Origin: Methanoregulaceae archaeon
Lineage (GTDB): Archaea; Halobacteriota; Methanomicrobia; Methanomicrobiales; Methanospirillaceae
DNA: 64,000 nt
Assembly: GCA_015660965.1 (NCBI GenBank)
Contig: JACTVG010000001.1
Span: forward strand, 1 to 64,000
Direction: 5' to 3'
Under the pieces are notes generated by a model that worked only from the letters and a program-made list of their open reading frames with translations, ran no database searches and was not told the origin of the DNA. Made by a program: the position numbers and the translations under genes. Shown here piece by piece: positions 53,525 through 62,645 of the stretch (its first letter is position 1; each line of letters starts with the position of its first letter).

Positions 53525-54698
53525 GCTTCACTCTCTCCCCTCGCCGCTCAGAATCCATTGCAAATGATTCGAGTCCTGGAACAACCACCCGAACGACAGG
53601 AATCCCTATCTCATCTCGTGCTAAATCGACGACAATAACGCGGTCTAGACCCTTTTTATTTAGGGCATCAATCATCAAGTGGATATCTTTCAAGAAATCA
53701 TCGCTATCATACGAGCGAATAGTGCTATAGTCTACAGTACCGTTGTCTTTGAACCAGTAGGCATTCAATCGTTTGGCACGGTCGTATCCAATTTTCTTTC
53801 GCAACAATGCAACAGTGGTATCTTCTCGTGCACCATGTATCTGGGTAAGGCGACTTTGTGCGACTTCGGTTAGTGCTCTCATTACTGCAATTCTTGCACT
53901 TGTATGCGAACCCATACCAACGGTCAATAACATTGGATCTTTAAGGAGAACATCATCAGCAACCGCTGCCATTGTTGGTATGCCGATGTCTGATGTTATG
54001 TCAAGTATTGTGACATCGACTTGTGCATCGACAAATTTCTTCTGCATTTCATTAATTAAAGGATCGACAATGTTCTCTACTTTAGGGCCAGTGATTCTGG
54101 ATGTTTCGACTAATGACCACGCGTCACGTTCAATGACTTCAGCTAGCGCGTGAAAGATCGCCTCCTCAAATGTGTTTCCTGATGCAAGACCGTTAGTATT
54201 TGTTCGAAAGAGTGGACGATATTTGGGGGGCAATGGATGAAAAACTGCATGAGCTGGGACAAGAATAGGCTCATCATTTACAATATCGAATCCTTCATAC
54301 CACGGGAGAAGCTGATTCTGATCAGCCTCTAATGGGAGAATTAGATCTTTTGGTTCAATCACTCGCCCTCTACCAAAAAGCTCATGGAAATAACCGAGTT
54401 CAACTCTGCGATTGTGAACCTCAGAGCAATATCGTTCGATCCCTTCCATAATAGCAGAGATCCGTGATTCCTCCACCGTCGCCCCCTTTCCATTATAGAC
54501 TGTAATCGCACCACCCTCTGCAGTTGGTCTGATACACGAAAAGACAGGTATACCGATTCGATCGAGGTTGGTAATATCAGCAACTCGTGTAATACCAGCT
54601 GCCGGAACTTTCGGTTCGATCCGTGCAAGCGTCTCCTCTGGCGGTGCAGCTCGCTGTGTGTCATTATAATATGTTTTTTTACTGGATTTGAGTTGCAT
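53493..54698 (-). CDS. ycaO: YcaO-domain protein (MCR thioamidation factor)
   Basis: About 401 aa from ATG 54698 (MQLKSSKKTYYN); a GTG at 54707 is possible. YcaO ATP-binding features are present: FSCIRPTAEGGAITVYNGKG, ATVEESRISAIMEGIERYCS, FEEAIFHALAEVIERDAWSL and the second half VGMGSHTSARIAVMRALTEV. The YcaO enzyme activates the backbone amide with ATP. With TfuA downstream this is the methanogenesis-marker pair for thioglycine. A TATA-like CTATAAAATC lies about 20 bp upstream, so the leader is very short. Confidence 0.92.
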   Translation of the reverse strand: MQLKSSKKTYYNDTQRAAPPEETLARIEPKVPAAGITRVADITNLDRIGIPVFSCIRPTAEGGAITVYNGKGATVEESRISAIMEGIERYCSEVHNRRVELGYFHELFGRGRVIEPKDLILPLEADQNQLLPWYEGFDIVNDEPILVPAHAVFHPLPPKYRPLFRTNTNGLASGNTFEEAIFHALAEVIERDAWSLVETSRITGPKVENIVDPLINEMQKKFVDAQVDVTILDITSDIGIPTMAAVADDVLLKDPMLLTVGMGSHTSARIAVMRALTEVAQSRLTQIHGAREDTTVALLRKKIGYDRAKRLNAYWFKDNGTVDYSTIRSYDSDDFLKDIHLMIDALNKKGLDRVIVVDLARDEIGIPVVRVVVPGLESFAMDSERRGERVKHAQDHRFSRT

Positions 54699-54845
54699 AT
54701 GAGTCACCAGATTTTATAGAGTAAATTTTTGAGAGATAGGTTGTATAAGTTTGAAAAAATTTTGACGCTAAATCACAGTTAACAATGTATCTCGAGCACT
54801 TTTATACGCTTTCTTTTTCGTCAGATTTTTGTGTTTGAATGAATA

Positions 54846-55847
54846 TTAAAACCAACTTTCGAGTGTACGTTGTCCAATCTTTGTTGTGAAACCTTCTAGC
54901 GCCTTTCTTACTCTCTCTTCAGAAAAGTCATATCCTCCGCAGAGGAACTTAATGACTCCCTCTGCATCCAAATGTCCCGGTGTGAGATCATATGAGTCTG
55001 TTACAGATGGGTGAAGGAAGAGTTCGCGGATAGGTTCAGGGTCAAATTCGGGCGTTTTTTCCTTAATTTTTTGATAAAATTCACCTTTTTGAACAATCTT
55101 AAGAGCGGTCTTTGCACCAATACCCATTATTCCTTCATTGAAATCTGTACCAACCAGTATACCGATTTCGATCAATTGTTCGCGGGAAAGATGCAATCCA
55201 TTGAGTAGATCATTAAGAATAATTCGTTCTGGATTCACAGTTACAGTTCTTCCTCGTATCTTCCGTTTTCCACTAACTGTAAGATTACGGATAAGGGTCG
55301 GTGCACCAAAAAGGAGTGTATCATAATCCTGTGAAACAACATATCTTACTTCTCCTTTTACAGCCATATGGGCTGCCTGCGCTTCCCCCTCACCTTGTGC
55401 TTGAATACAGGGAATTCCCATTAAATGAAGGAGTTCTTGGGAAGTTCGGATTACCTCTTCATCGAGGCGAGTAGCTGAACGCGCCTGCCGGTATGCTTCT
55501 TGTTCATCCCCTCGTGCTAGCGCTTCCTTCCATCGCTCATCAGCTACATCACGGATTTTCCGTCGTTCATCTATAGTTGTTTTTTTAAGATCTGGAGGTT
55601 TACCATCAAAGACGAAAATAGGTTTAATCCCTTTTTCCATAAAATTTGCCATACGGAAAAGGATACCTGATAGGTGGGATGTGACCCTCCCACGTCGATC
55701 CATTAGTGGGGTTCCATCTGGTTGCCTAATAATTGTAAGAAATTGGTACAATGCATTATTTGCATCTATAGCTGCCACTCCAGAGACAGAATCCCAGTTA
55801 ATTGGTGATTTATAGTCTAGTACAATATCCCTTAGTGCAACACCCAT
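54846..55847 (-). CDS. fen: Flap endonuclease 1
   Basis: 333 aa. N domain: GVAAIDANNALYQFLTIIRQ and FVFDGKPPDLKKTTIDERRK. I domain: MGIPCIQAQGEGEAQAAHMA and YVVSQDYDTLLFG with acidic metal-binding residues. Helix-hairpin-helix: EIGILVGTDFNEGIMGIGAKTAL. C-terminal PIP box QRTLESWF binds PCNA. It removes RNA-primed flaps in replication and repair. Length typical for archaea (330-345 aa). Confidence 0.95.
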   Translation of the reverse strand: MGVALRDIVLDYKSPINWDSVSGVAAIDANNALYQFLTIIRQPDGTPLMDRRGRVTSHLSGILFRMANFMEKGIKPIFVFDGKPPDLKKTTIDERRKIRDVADERWKEALARGDEQEAYRQARSATRLDEEVIRTSQELLHLMGIPCIQAQGEGEAQAAHMAVKGEVRYVVSQDYDTLLFGAPTLIRNLTVSGKRKIRGRTVTVNPERIILNDLLNGLHLSREQLIEIGILVGTDFNEGIMGIGAKTALKIVQKGEFYQKIKEKTPEFDPEPIRELFLHPSVTDSYDLTPGHLDAEGVIKFLCGGYDFSEERVRKALEGFTTKIGQRTLESWF

Positions 55848-55873
55848 AAGGAATCCCGAACGCCGATTTACAA

Positions 55874-56188
55874 TTATCGATATACTCGTCTTGAATATTC
55901 GGCAACCAGTTCATCGAGATGGGAGATAGCCATATCGTGCTTTTGCGCCATTCTTTTTGAAATCTCTTCAAGATTGGTTCGAAGCATGCGCTCACGTGAG
56001 ATTACACTACGCTCAAGTCGTCGAACCTTGACCTGCATAGAAAGAAAGAGCCCGCCGAGAGATAGTGTCATTAGCACGGCGGCAATTGCAATAGTGAGAT
56101 CCTGCCAGAAACGAAGGATGAGCACGAGGGTGGAGATGACCAGGACCACCGTGAGAACGATATCGATGAAGTATTCACGAATCTCCAT
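55874..56188 (-). CDS. Small membrane/coiled-coil protein
   Basis: 104 aa. Two membrane helices (about 8-28 and 32-50) are followed by a charged coiled coil (VKVRRLERSVISRERMLRTN, LEEISKRMAQKHDMAISHL). No family recognised. It sits 26 bp upstream of fen on the same strand, so the two may be co-transcribed. Confidence 0.6.
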   Translation of the reverse strand: MEIREYFIDIVLTVVLVISTLVLILRFWQDLTIAIAAVLMTLSLGGLFLSMQVKVRRLERSVISRERMLRTNLEEISKRMAQKHDMAISHLDELVAEYSRRVYR

Positions 56189-56242
56189 GCTTTTAGATGA
56201 TGAAGACGTAGTAATTAAGCTAACTATAGATGGAGACGCTTC

Positions 56243-57133
56243 ATGGATATCAAACGCATAATTCCATTTCTTGCCATGCCTCTGATGTTGATTCTTGTCG
56301 AGATAGGAGCTCTTGTTCTCTCTATCCCAGTGAAGGAAGCGGGTGAAAGTGCATTTGAAGACCCAACAGCGTTTGGAAATATAATCATCTTTATGGTAAT
56401 ACTCCTTGTATTCACAGGCATTCTGCTCTTACTAATCAAATATGGTTTTAAAAAACTCATCACTATTATTATCGCGGTATCCATCTTTTTCTCGTTTGGA
56501 TATATTTTCTATGCAATTGTTTTTCACGTCCTTGGTTCAAGTGATTTAGCTTATCTCGTTACGCTACTCCTTTCAATCGGCGCTACTTTATTGCTCTACA
56601 AATATCCTGAATGGTACGTGATCGATATTCTTGGGATGCTTATTGCCGCAGGTGTGGCATCTATATTTGGTGTCTCCCTCGAGATTCGGTGGGTTGTTGT
56701 TCTGTTAATCGTCCTTGCTATTTATGATGCAATCTCCGTCTACAAAACAAAACACATGATCACACTTGCAGAAGGAGTTATTGATCTCAAAACGCCGATT
56801 TTATTTGTTATACCCAAGAGGCGCGACTACTCTTTCATTCGTGATGGAATTGGACGCATTAGTGAAGGTCAGGAACGCGCGGCATTTATTATGGGTATGG
56901 GAGATTTGATTATGCCAACCATTCTTGTTGTCTCCGCTAATAAATTTCTTCCAAAAGGATGGCAACTTGGTTTTATTTATTTACCTGCACTTGGTGCAAT
57001 AATAGGATCGATTGCTGGACTTTGTGTCCTACTCTATTTCGTTAGTTCAGGAAAGCCGCAAGCAGGACTTCCACCGCTGAATGGTGGTACTATCATCGGT
57101 TTTGCAATTGGGTTGGTGCTTTCATCTTTTTAA
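56243..57133 (+). CDS. Presenilin/signal-peptide-peptidase-like intramembrane aspartyl protease
   Basis: 296 aa with about nine hydrophobic segments. The two catalytic aspartates appear in the expected context: LAIYDAISVYKTKHM (the YD motif of helix 6) and IMGMGDLIMPTILVVSA (GxGD motif, helix 7). The C-terminal motif LPPLNGGTIIGFAIG resembles the PAL-region. This is the archaeal homologue group (PSH) of the presenilin/SPP family, which cuts within the membrane. Substrate unknown. Confidence 0.88.
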   Translation: MDIKRIIPFLAMPLMLILVEIGALVLSIPVKEAGESAFEDPTAFGNIIIFMVILLVFTGILLLLIKYGFKKLITIIIAVSIFFSFGYIFYAIVFHVLGSSDLAYLVTLLLSIGATLLLYKYPEWYVIDILGMLIAAGVASIFGVSLEIRWVVVLLIVLAIYDAISVYKTKHMITLAEGVIDLKTPILFVIPKRRDYSFIRDGIGRISEGQERAAFIMGMGDLIMPTILVVSANKFLPKGWQLGFIYLPALGAIIGSIAGLCVLLYFVSSGKPQAGLPPLNGGTIIGFAIGLVLSSF

Positions 57134-58070
57134 CAGGTGATGGACGATAAGAGACGAGGTGATCGAGAACCTCACTGATTCCATCTCCATTTTCTGTAGA
57201 CATAGACATGTAACCTTTAGATTGTCGGATATCAGATTTATTCGCAACAACGACAATCGGAACAGACACTAAACCTTTAATCTCTTCGAGTAGATGGAGT
57301 TGCATCTCTATAGGAAATCCACAATGTTCTGTTGGATCTAGAATGAATAGGATAACATTAGCGATATTCACGACAGCAGAAAGTGCTTGACGTTCAATTG
57401 GGTTGCGTTCATGCTCTGGTCGGTCGAGAATCCCCGGTGTATCGACAAATTGTATACGTTCTCGGCCAATATCATGGTGCCCGACAATAATTCCCTTTGT
57501 AGTGAAAGGGTATATTGCAATTTCAGGTGTTGCTGTTGAGACCAAACGTATAAATGAAGACTTACCTACATTTGGATAACCAGCGATAACTATGGTGAAA
57601 GAATCATCGATATGAGGAAGATGTCTTAGCACATTTCTTACATCATTTAAAAAGTGAAGATCTTTATCAATCTGGTGAACTATAGATGATATACGCGCTA
57701 CTGCTCTTTTGCGGATCGCCATCGAGTCCGTAGACTTCCTTGCTTGAAAGGCAAGCTCCCTGCCGACCATTCCTGAATGCTTTGCTGCCCAACCGACAGC
57801 GCCCAATGACTTTTTAATTCGATCAATTCCAAACAAAATATCGGTCAATTCACGGTAAAACTTCGGGAGACTATCAAACTCTGGAAACCCCCTTATTATA
57901 TACACAAGACGGTCATGAATAGCAGATCTGACCGCCCTCACGAACTCTTCGTTTGCTCGGTCTTTGTTGATCTTTTCTTTCATTTTTTTTGCGGCACGAC
58001 GGTAACTTCTATCGAGTATTTCATCTGCAGTTGGGACTGTCGGCAATCGTTCGAATTCCAAGTATCTCAA
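57093..58070 (-). CDS. Nog1-family GTP-binding protein
   Basis: 325 aa. A helical N-terminal region (1-150) is typical of Nog1. The G domain has P-loop FTIVIAGYPNVGKSSFI, G2-like FTTKGIIVGHHD, G3 QFVDTPGILD, and G4 VVVANKSDIRQ. Nog1 acts in large-subunit ribosome maturation. It is convergent with the protease gene, and their ends overlap by 41 bp, so the last 12 or so codons of each share DNA. Confidence 0.88.
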   Translation of the reverse strand: MRYLEFERLPTVPTADEILDRSYRRAAKKMKEKINKDRANEEFVRAVRSAIHDRLVYIIRGFPEFDSLPKFYRELTDILFGIDRIKKSLGAVGWAAKHSGMVGRELAFQARKSTDSMAIRKRAVARISSIVHQIDKDLHFLNDVRNVLRHLPHIDDSFTIVIAGYPNVGKSSFIRLVSTATPEIAIYPFTTKGIIVGHHDIGRERIQFVDTPGILDRPEHERNPIERQALSAVVNIANVILFILDPTEHCGFPIEMQLHLLEEIKGLVSVPIVVVANKSDIRQSKGYMSMSTENGDGISEVLDHLVSYRPSPVKKMKAPTQLQNR

Positions 58071-58107
58071 ACCTATATATTAATGGAGAGTAATACGGTT
58101 TAGCGTT

Positions 58108-58986
58108 ATGGACTTATCTCTCATTCAAAAAGATATTCTAATCACCCTCATCTCTCTCTATCAGCAAAAATCGCATTCAATTAAAGGCGAGGACATCGCT
58201 GAGGTAATCCACCGGAATCCTGGGACTGTCCGTAACCAGATGCAAGCACTGAAGGCAATCGGGTTTGTTGACGGGGTCCCAGGTCCAAAAGGGGGGTATA
58301 TTCCAACAGCACTTGCGTATAAAGAGCTGAACCTTAGTGGTGATGAGGGGGACTACGACGTAAATATTAATCGAAACGGAAAGATAGTAAAAGGGGCAAA
58401 GGTCAAAGAGATTGATTTTATTACACTTTGCCATCCCGATCTATGTCATGCAGTAATCAAACTGATTGGCAGTACCAAACTTTTTGAGATTGGAGATCAG
58501 ATTTCGATCGGTCCTACACCGGTAAATAAACTCGTAATTAAAGGAGAGATCTTCGGAATGGATGAGGGGGAACAGGCTCTTCTCATTTCCACATATGAGA
58601 TGGTCTCGCTTCCAAAAAATTCAATTAAAAATTACATGAGCACTCCATTAAAGACTCTTGCGAATTCAAACACGCTCTTCGATGCCATCGCTCTTTTCAA
58701 CGCGCACCGCATCCATGGTGCACCTATTATCGAACAAGGAAAACTCAAAGGAATTATCACGGTGAGTGATATCACTAAAGCAATAGAGAATGGTTTGCCA
58801 TTGACAACCAATGTATCCATCATAATGACAAAGGATGTTGTAGAAGTTCCTTCGAGCACAAAACTTTTCGAAGTTGTGCACCGGTTCAAGGAAAGAGAAA
58901 TAGGGCGTTTGATTATTGTTGAAGATGGAAAACCAATCGGAATAATTACACAATCAGATATCATGCGGGTATTTCCTTCACTATGA
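58108..58986 (+). CDS. HTH-CBS transcriptional regulator
   Basis: 292 aa. The N-terminal winged helix (about 1-75) reads EDIAEVIHRNPGTVRNQMQALKAIGFVDGV. The middle (80-165) is an uncharacterised beta-rich domain. The C-terminal part (about 175-292) is a CBS pair: NSIKNYMSTPLKTLANSNTL, HRIHGAPIIEQGKLKGIITV, VSIIMTKDVVEVPSSTKLFE and IGRLIIVEDGKPIGIITQSD. CBS domains usually bind adenosine nucleotides or SAM, so the regulator may sense energy state. Transcribed alone. Confidence 0.88.
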   Translation: MDLSLIQKDILITLISLYQQKSHSIKGEDIAEVIHRNPGTVRNQMQALKAIGFVDGVPGPKGGYIPTALAYKELNLSGDEGDYDVNINRNGKIVKGAKVKEIDFITLCHPDLCHAVIKLIGSTKLFEIGDQISIGPTPVNKLVIKGEIFGMDEGEQALLISTYEMVSLPKNSIKNYMSTPLKTLANSNTLFDAIALFNAHRIHGAPIIEQGKLKGIITVSDITKAIENGLPLTTNVSIIMTKDVVEVPSSTKLFEVVHRFKEREIGRLIIVEDGKPIGIITQSDIMRVFPSL

Positions 58987-59046
58987 TCAAATTATGAGAT
59001 ATTTTTATATATTGAAAACTGAACAGAAGAGTTGGATAAATGGACT

Positions 59047-59256
59047 ATGACTGAATTATCTCGATCTGCTGTTGAACGGATTATGAAAAAATCGGGTGCT
59101 GGGCGAGTTAGTGCAGATGCGATTACAACACTTACAGATTTCATGGAAGAATATGCTGCATTTCTCGCCAAAGAAGCAAAAAAGATGTCAGACCATGCTG
59201 GTAGAAAAACTGTTCGAGGTTCTGATATCAGAATGGCTGCTGAAATGTTCAAATAA
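59047..59256 (+). CDS. Archaeal histone
   Basis: 69 aa from ATG 59047 (MTELSRSAVERIMKKSGAGR); a TTG at 59032 is unlikely. It forms a histone fold: helix 1 SAVERIMKKS, loop 1 GAGRVS, long helix 2 ADAITTLTDFMEEYAAFLAKEAKKMSDHA, loop 2 GRKTVRGSD, helix 3 IRMAAEMF. Two HMf-type residues for DNA contact (GRKTV) are present. It should wrap DNA as dimers and larger multimers. Confidence 0.92.
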   Translation: MTELSRSAVERIMKKSGAGRVSADAITTLTDFMEEYAAFLAKEAKKMSDHAGRKTVRGSDIRMAAEMFK

Positions 59257-59345
59257 CGGATTTTTCAATCCAAACACTGAAAATTGGCCCGTATAAATCC
59301 CCTTTTTTAGAACACTTTAAATATTAATACGTCGTCAATTTTTTT

Positions 59346-59600
59346 ATGACTCGTGTATTTGCCCGCAGCCTTTCACGTAAAAAGATCATGAGCAATGACG
59401 GGAAGCTTATTGGAACCCTGAAAAATATTAGGGTGGATTTTGATTCAGGTCAGGTCGTTGAATTGATCATTCATCCAGATCAGACTTTCGTTACTGATGG
59501 GTACAATTTAGAGGATGACAAGCTTCTTGTCATCCCATTCGAAGCTGTAAAAGATATCAAAGATTATATTGTCGTCGACCGCTTTGCTGCACGAAAATAA
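59346..59600 (+). CDS. PRC-barrel domain protein
   Basis: 84 aa. One PRC-barrel: FARSLSRKKIMSNDGKLIGT, LKNIRVDFDSGQVVELIIHP and [20 protein letters not shown]. Archaeal members are small and free-standing; some relatives work in cell-division or RNA-related roles. Convergent with the phosphatase gene, with a 37-bp overlap of their ends. Confidence 0.88.
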   Translation: MTRVFARSLSRKKIMSNDGKLIGTLKNIRVDFDSGQVVELIIHPDQTFVTDGYNLEDDKLLVIPFEAVKDIKDYIVVDRFAARK

Positions 59601-60280
59601 GGCATATATTTTTTGATTGCTTCTTCAAATCCATCTCCGTATTCTTTTTTAGATACAAATTGGGCGACTTTTTTAATATTTGGGTGAGCATTTGCGATAG
59701 TTACACCAATGCTGGCTTTTTTAATCATTGGTATATCATTGACTGAGTCTCCGATAGCAAAGAAATCTGATGGCGTAAGGCCCATTTCTCTTGCAAGTGA
59801 TACGAGAGCGGTTCCTTTGTTGACACCTTGCGATTGTAAATGGATTGCATAGCCTGTGTCGATAACTTGGACGGGATGGCCTTTGAGTATAGATTTTACT
59901 TCATTGACAGAGACGGTCCTAGCAAATGCAATATCAGTAAACCGGTAATGTAAGCTGTAAAGTTCGAGATCGATTCCTTGACAATGGTAGTGATTTTGTA
60001 GTGTTTTGAGAGCCTTTTTACAATTTTTCTGGTCTCCATTAATGTTCAGTTGTCCATTGAATCCAAATCGAAACACTCCTCCATTTTCAGCAATGAATGT
60101 TCCGCGGGTGCCTACCATTTTACAGAGTGCATCCATAAAACAGGAGGTGTTTCCGCTCGCAAGTACTACCTCTACACCGAGATCTTGCAACGAGCGGATT
60201 ACGTCTATAGCTTTTGTATTGATTCGACGGGATGAATCAGTAATGGTTCCATCTACATCAGTTAGGAGTGCTCTCAACAA
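59564..60280 (-). CDS. pgp: Phosphoglycolate phosphatase (HAD, archaeal type)
   Basis: 238 aa. HAD motif I is [16 protein letters not shown] with the nucleophile Asp. Motif II is [15 protein letters not shown]. Motif IV is [20 protein letters not shown]. The C2-type cap matches the archaeal Cof-like phosphoglycolate/sucrose-phosphate group. It probably clears 2-phosphoglycolate. Its start overlaps the radA stop by 7 bp. Confidence 0.88.
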   Translation of the reverse strand: MLRALLTDVDGTITDSSRRINTKAIDVIRSLQDLGVEVVLASGNTSCFMDALCKMVGTRGTFIAENGGVFRFGFNGQLNINGDQKNCKKALKTLQNHYHCQGIDLELYSLHYRFTDIAFARTVSVNEVKSILKGHPVQVIDTGYAIHLQSQGVNKGTALVSLAREMGLTPSDFFAIGDSVNDIPMIKKASIGVTIANAHPNIKKVAQFVSKKEYGDGFEEAIKKYMPYFRAAKRSTTI

Positions 60281-61248
60281 GGCTTGAGACCTGCCTCTTC
60301 TACGATGAAAGGTGCCTCCCCCTCAGGGAGATTTGGACTATCTACAAGGCGTGCAATGCGTTTGCCACCCTTACTCTTGCGTAGGTATATTCGGAAGGTT
60401 GCAGTATGTCCAACAATGTTACCTCCAATAGGTTTTGTTGGATCTCCAAAGAAGACTGCTGGGTTGGACATCACCTGATTGGTGACCAGTGCAACGGCAT
60501 TATGTTCATCTATGAGTTTAAAGAGCTCATGCATGTGTCGATTCAATTTTTGCTGACGGGTTGCGAGTGTTCCTCGACCAGCATATTCTGCTCTGAAATG
60601 AGCAGTTAGTGAATCAATTATAAAGAGTTTGAACGGTTTATCGCTGCCTTTTAACTCTGCAGCCAGATCTCGCGAATTTTCTACAAGGAGCATTTGATGA
60701 TCGGATGTATGGGCTCGTGCAATATGAATATTTTTTAAAAAATCCTGGGGATCTAATCCGTTGATTCCAAGCCCGTTTACCATTTGTTCGATACGCTCAG
60801 GGCGAAAAGTATTCTCGGTATCAAGATAGATCACACTACCGTTCAGTCCCCCATCGTCCTCAGGAAGTTGGACGTTGACTGCCATTTGATGGACAATCTG
60901 ACTCTTACCTGACCCGAACTCACCATACATCTCGGTGATCGCTTGGGTCTCCAAACCTCCTCCCATCAAATTATTCAAGTCAGGAACTCTGAATGAGAGC
61001 TTTTTCACTTCTTTTCTTTGTTCGAAGATATCCTTACCGGTTTTAAACACATCGATGTCTGCTTTTTCACGTGCTGCCTTAATGATTTTTTTTGCAGTTG
61101 ACTCAGAAATCTCCGTGATCTCAGCTAATTCTGCTGGTGATGAAGTAGCAACGCTCTCAACACTAAGATAACCGGCTTCACGGAGTTTTTCTGCCGTACT
61201 CGGGCCTACACCCGGTAAATCCTCAATTTCTAATGTTTCTTCAGCCAT
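60274..61248 (-). CDS. radA: DNA repair and recombination protein RadA
   Basis: 324 aa. The N-terminal helix-hairpin-helix has [20 protein letters not shown]. The core has Walker [30 protein letters not shown] and the Walker B-like [20 protein letters not shown]. The polymerisation motif region and [18 protein letters not shown] loop are present. It is the archaeal RecA/Rad51 strand-exchange protein. Length matches homologues. Followed on its strand by pgp. Confidence 0.95.
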   Translation of the reverse strand: MAEETLEIEDLPGVGPSTAEKLREAGYLSVESVATSSPAELAEITEISESTAKKIIKAAREKADIDVFKTGKDIFEQRKEVKKLSFRVPDLNNLMGGGLETQAITEMYGEFGSGKSQIVHQMAVNVQLPEDDGGLNGSVIYLDTENTFRPERIEQMVNGLGINGLDPQDFLKNIHIARAHTSDHQMLLVENSRDLAAELKGSDKPFKLFIIDSLTAHFRAEYAGRGTLATRQQKLNRHMHELFKLIDEHNAVALVTNQVMSNPAVFFGDPTKPIGGNIVGHTATFRIYLRKSKGGKRIARLVDSPNLPEGEAPFIVEEAGLKPC

Positions 61249-61335
61249 TTCAGTAACCTCTCCTATGGCACAACAACATTTTAAACCCTTACATATATGC
61301 TCTCAGAGCGTGTGGAGTGAAAGTGAATTAACTTT

Positions 61336-62631
61336 TTATGTATGTAGTTTATCTAGTAGATTTTTTGCTTTCTGGCGGATACTATCCGATGATATATGTA
61401 TAGGTTCCCAGTTAGTTATTTGGATCTTGTCACCAGACACCATCCCTTCCACCCGCACTTCACGCCAGAGAGGGAGATCACTCTCTTCTAGAAGATAGCG
61501 ATCTTGTCCATTATCGATGAATCTTATCCCTTGACGAATGATCACTGTCCCATAAATGATAACCTCACTTGATTGTGTCTCGGGAAGTAATAGGGCACTT
61601 CCGCGTCCAGATTGTAGCTCAATCCCGCCGAATCTCCGTGTTTTTGCTATTCCATGAAACAGTTTGACATGCTCTCCATTTTGAATTGTAGAAAGGGCTT
61701 TTTCCCCCCAGATTACAATATGAAGATCATTTTTTCCGTCACTTATCACAATATTACGAACCCAGGACGGAGAACCGTCTCGCGATTTGAAAGAACGAGG
61801 TTTCTGAACCCGTTTGACTGTTCCTTGTACCGAATAAATGCCTCCTTCAATAATGGCACTAATTGGTGTGAACGGGATTTCAATTTCCTGTTCGATCCTC
61901 TTAATGCTACTTTTTTCATCTATACTATATGTCCTTCCTTCACCACGACCGTTTGGCTTTGCACTTGTAATGTGTACAGAAGTTCCCGGAAGAAGATTCA
62001 GAAATAGAGATGGTACCCATGCGATAATTCGAGCAGTACCTACTTTATCACCAACTACGGCTTCGACCATTTCGCCCGAAGTACCGTCACGACGCATATA
62101 TAATCTAGGTTCTTCAACAAAAAGGACGCGAACATCAAGGTCGATCGACTCAGTACTCAGCCGCTCAATTCCATTGGGTGATATCTTGCATTCTATCTGA
62201 CAGTTTGCTTTACGCAACGCTAACGCATAGATTTCTTTTGAATTTTTACCTGAATGACGTCCGATAATCTCAAGCACATCATCAATATTAATTTCTTCAA
62301 CTGCCCCTGCCCGTTCATCCCAAAGAACAATACGAACCGTTCCGGTATCATCACCTAACAGAAGTGTAGCGACAGCACCTCTCTCGCCATCGGCTCTAAC
62401 AAATTCCTTTATTTCGTTTTTATCAAGTACTTTACCGAAAAAAGAGAATAAGCTAGATTTTCCTGACAGCTCTTTGATTTTTACATGTGCTCTTCCAAGG
62501 TCACCGACAACGAGCATTGCTGCGGTCGGTTCATCAATTAGATCCCCGCACTCTTCGATTTTTTCTTCTACACGTAGCTCAAAATCTTCTTTCGAAATTA
62601 GATCATCAACCAACGCATGGTGAAAGTGCAC
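61336..62631 (-). CDS. rpa: Replication protein A-like single-stranded DNA-binding protein
   Basis: 431 aa with multiple OB folds. Repeated motifs are KEFVRADGERGAVATLLLGD, VRIVLWDERAGAVEEINIDD and ARIIAWVPSLFLNLLPGTSV, then VRNIVISDGKNDLHIVIWGE. It covers ssDNA in replication and repair. No zinc finger is evident. It begins 14 bp after the lysA stop on the same strand, so the two are probably co-transcribed. Confidence 0.88.
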   Translation of the reverse strand: MHFHHALVDDLISKEDFELRVEEKIEECGDLIDEPTAAMLVVGDLGRAHVKIKELSGKSSLFSFFGKVLDKNEIKEFVRADGERGAVATLLLGDDTGTVRIVLWDERAGAVEEINIDDVLEIIGRHSGKNSKEIYALALRKANCQIECKISPNGIERLSTESIDLDVRVLFVEEPRLYMRRDGTSGEMVEAVVGDKVGTARIIAWVPSLFLNLLPGTSVHITSAKPNGRGEGRTYSIDEKSSIKRIEQEIEIPFTPISAIIEGGIYSVQGTVKRVQKPRSFKSRDGSPSWVRNIVISDGKNDLHIVIWGEKALSTIQNGEHVKLFHGIAKTRRFGGIELQSGRGSALLLPETQSSEVIIYGTVIIRQGIRFIDNGQDRYLLEESDLPLWREVRVEGMVSGDKIQITNWEPIHISSDSIRQKAKNLLDKLHT

Positions 62632-62645
62632 AACATTGCCTCTCG

